From contig CAUJEQ010000058.1 of the NCBI GenBank assembly GCA_963169135.1, positions 1-7,202 of the forward strand: 7,202 nt of DNA, written 5' to 3'. Positions 6,526-7,202 of this stretch are shown here, piece by piece (position 1 is the stretch's first letter; each line of letters opens with the position of its first letter). The stretch is from Chloroflexota bacterium. Lineage in GTDB: Bacteria; Chloroflexota; Dehalococcoidia; Tepidiformales; Tepidiformaceae. The notes beneath the pieces are model-generated. The model was not told the DNA's origin. It did not search any database and worked only from the letters and a program-made list of their open reading frames with translations. The translations under genes and the position numbers were made by a program.

Positions 6526-7192
6526 GAATCCCTTCATGGCTCAGGGACTGTTGCCCGGTATCACCTTGCGGCTCGATGTCTCCTCCGGTCGCGAGGGCGA
6601 GACCCACGTCACCCGCGTCGAGGATGTCGACCACGAACGCATCGCTGTTCTCGTCCCCATGCGCGGCCTCCGCCCGCGGCCGTTCCCTGCTGGCACCCTG
6701 GTCCATGCCCACTACATCCATCAGCAAAAGCGCTGGCTGTTCGTCACCGAGGTCGTCGGCCATAGCCCGGATGGCATGCACGAGTACCTCCGCCTGCCCG
6801 CCACCGTCGAAAGCACCGAGCGCCGCCGCAACTTCCGCCTTCCCGCCGCCATCAAGCCGGAGTCACTCTATCGCCTCGTCATCGACGCGTCCGAGCCCTC
6901 CTCCGAGGAGCCCGTCGAGGGCATCATCGTCGACATCAGCGAAGGTGGCTGCTGCATCACGACCCGCAAGCTCATGCTTGCCGGCGAGCGGCTCGGTCTT
7001 CACGCCCTTCTCCCCGAGGCTGGCGAGATCCACGCCCGCATGCGCGTTACCCAGGCTCGCGAGCCTGCACCGGGCAACCGCATGCACCGCGTTCACTGCG
7101 AATTCACCGATATCGCCCGCGGCGACCGCGACGTCATCGCGCGCTACATGATGCGCCGCCAGCTCGAGATGCGGAGGCGCGGCCAGCTATGA
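6500..7192 (+). CDS. PilZ-domain c-di-GMP effector, YcgR/FlgZ type
   Basis: YcgR-type proteins bind cyclic di-GMP and usually act as a brake or modulator of the flagellar motor. The 230-residue product has two domains. Residues about 15-95 resemble the N-terminal beta-rich YcgR/FlgZ domain (THVTRVEDVDHERIAVLVP, then PFPAGTLVHAHYI and a W-containing strand). Residues about 102-225 form a PilZ domain with both halves of the ligand motif intact: R109-xxx-R113 within ERRRNFR, and D145-x-S147-xx-G150 within DISEGG. Two adjacent Cys (151-152) follow directly. The protein ends in an Arg-rich tail. No membrane segment or signal peptide is visible. ATG 6500 is chosen for GGGAGA at 6488-6493. The gene overlaps flhF by 26 nt and the next gene by 4 nt, tying it to the flagellar operon. 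Binding of c-di-GMP is well supported by the motif; the motor target is inference from the family. Confidence 0.9.
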   Translation: MGASLPPRKNPFMAQGLLPGITLRLDVSSGREGETHVTRVEDVDHERIAVLVPMRGLRPRPFPAGTLVHAHYIHQQKRWLFVTEVVGHSPDGMHEYLRLPATVESTERRRNFRLPAAIKPESLYRLVIDASEPSSEEPVEGIIVDISEGGCCITTRKLMLAGERLGLHALLPEAGEIHARMRVTQAREPAPGNRMHRVHCEFTDIARGDRDVIARYMMRRQLEMRRRGQL

Positions 7193-7202
7193 CGATCCCG
7201 CC
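7189..7202 (+). CDS. Start of an unidentified downstream gene (partial)
   Basis: ATG 7189 overlaps the PilZ-gene stop as ATGA, the same junction type as fliP/fliQ, and GGAGG at 7173-7177 lies 11 nt upstream. Only M-T-I-P and two bases of the next codon (P in any case) are visible, so the product cannot be named. In comparable operons flhG, fliA, motility-chemotaxis genes or rod genes follow. The window gives no way to choose. Confidence 0.55.

Noticed and set aside
1..7202. CRISPR arrays, tRNA/rRNA genes, insertion sequences, phage or defence genes
   Set aside because: No spaced repeats, tRNA-like cloverleaf, transposase or terminal inverted repeats were seen. The window is almost wholly occupied by flagellar genes.

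Overview
The window is a compact, single-direction flagellar export operon on the + strand. Identifiable genes in order are fliP, fliQ, fliR, flhB, flhA, an flhF homologue and a PilZ-domain (YcgR/FlgZ-type) protein. It opens with what may be the last codons of an upstream gene (1-33) and closes on the first codons of a further gene (from 7189). DNA is GC-rich with a very strong preference for C-ending codons (ATC, CTC, GTC, GCC). Three of the seven complete genes use non-ATG starts (fliP GTG, flhA GTG, flhF TTG). The order fliPQR-flhB-flhA-flhF matches the Bacillus/Clostridium/Thermotoga arrangement rather than the enteric one. My best guess is a GC-rich bacterium of a deep lineage such as Chloroflexota, but nothing in the window proves the taxon.

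Layout: 34-204 is the only real intergenic space and holds several short GC-rich dyads but no convincing promoter. From 205 on, the genes are packed: fliP/fliQ overlap by ATGA, fliQ/fliR are 4 nt apart, fliR/flhB abut exactly, flhB/flhA overlap by GTGA, flhA/flhF and flhF/PilZ each overlap by 26 nt, and PilZ/next gene overlap by ATGA. This indicates one polycistronic, translationally coupled unit.

Function: FliP, FliQ and FliR build the membrane export gate, FlhB is the autocleaving substrate-specificity switch (NPTH at residues 264-267), and FlhA is the export-gate ring protein with its large cytoplasmic domain. FlhF normally sets flagellar site and number as an SRP-family GTPase. The PilZ protein has an intact c-di-GMP motif and probably couples second-messenger level to motility.

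Two things stand out. (1) The FlhF homologue keeps the FlhF fold and its C-terminal signature, but its GTPase motifs are eroded: the P-loop Lys is Arg248, G3 DTAGR reads DVPPGR, and G4 TKxD reads THTD. It looks like a pseudo-GTPase, and no flhG follows it. (2) FliP carries a lipoprotein-type signal peptide (lipobox LTGC, Cys32), so this export-gate protein may be lipidated. The rest is a well-conserved export cluster.
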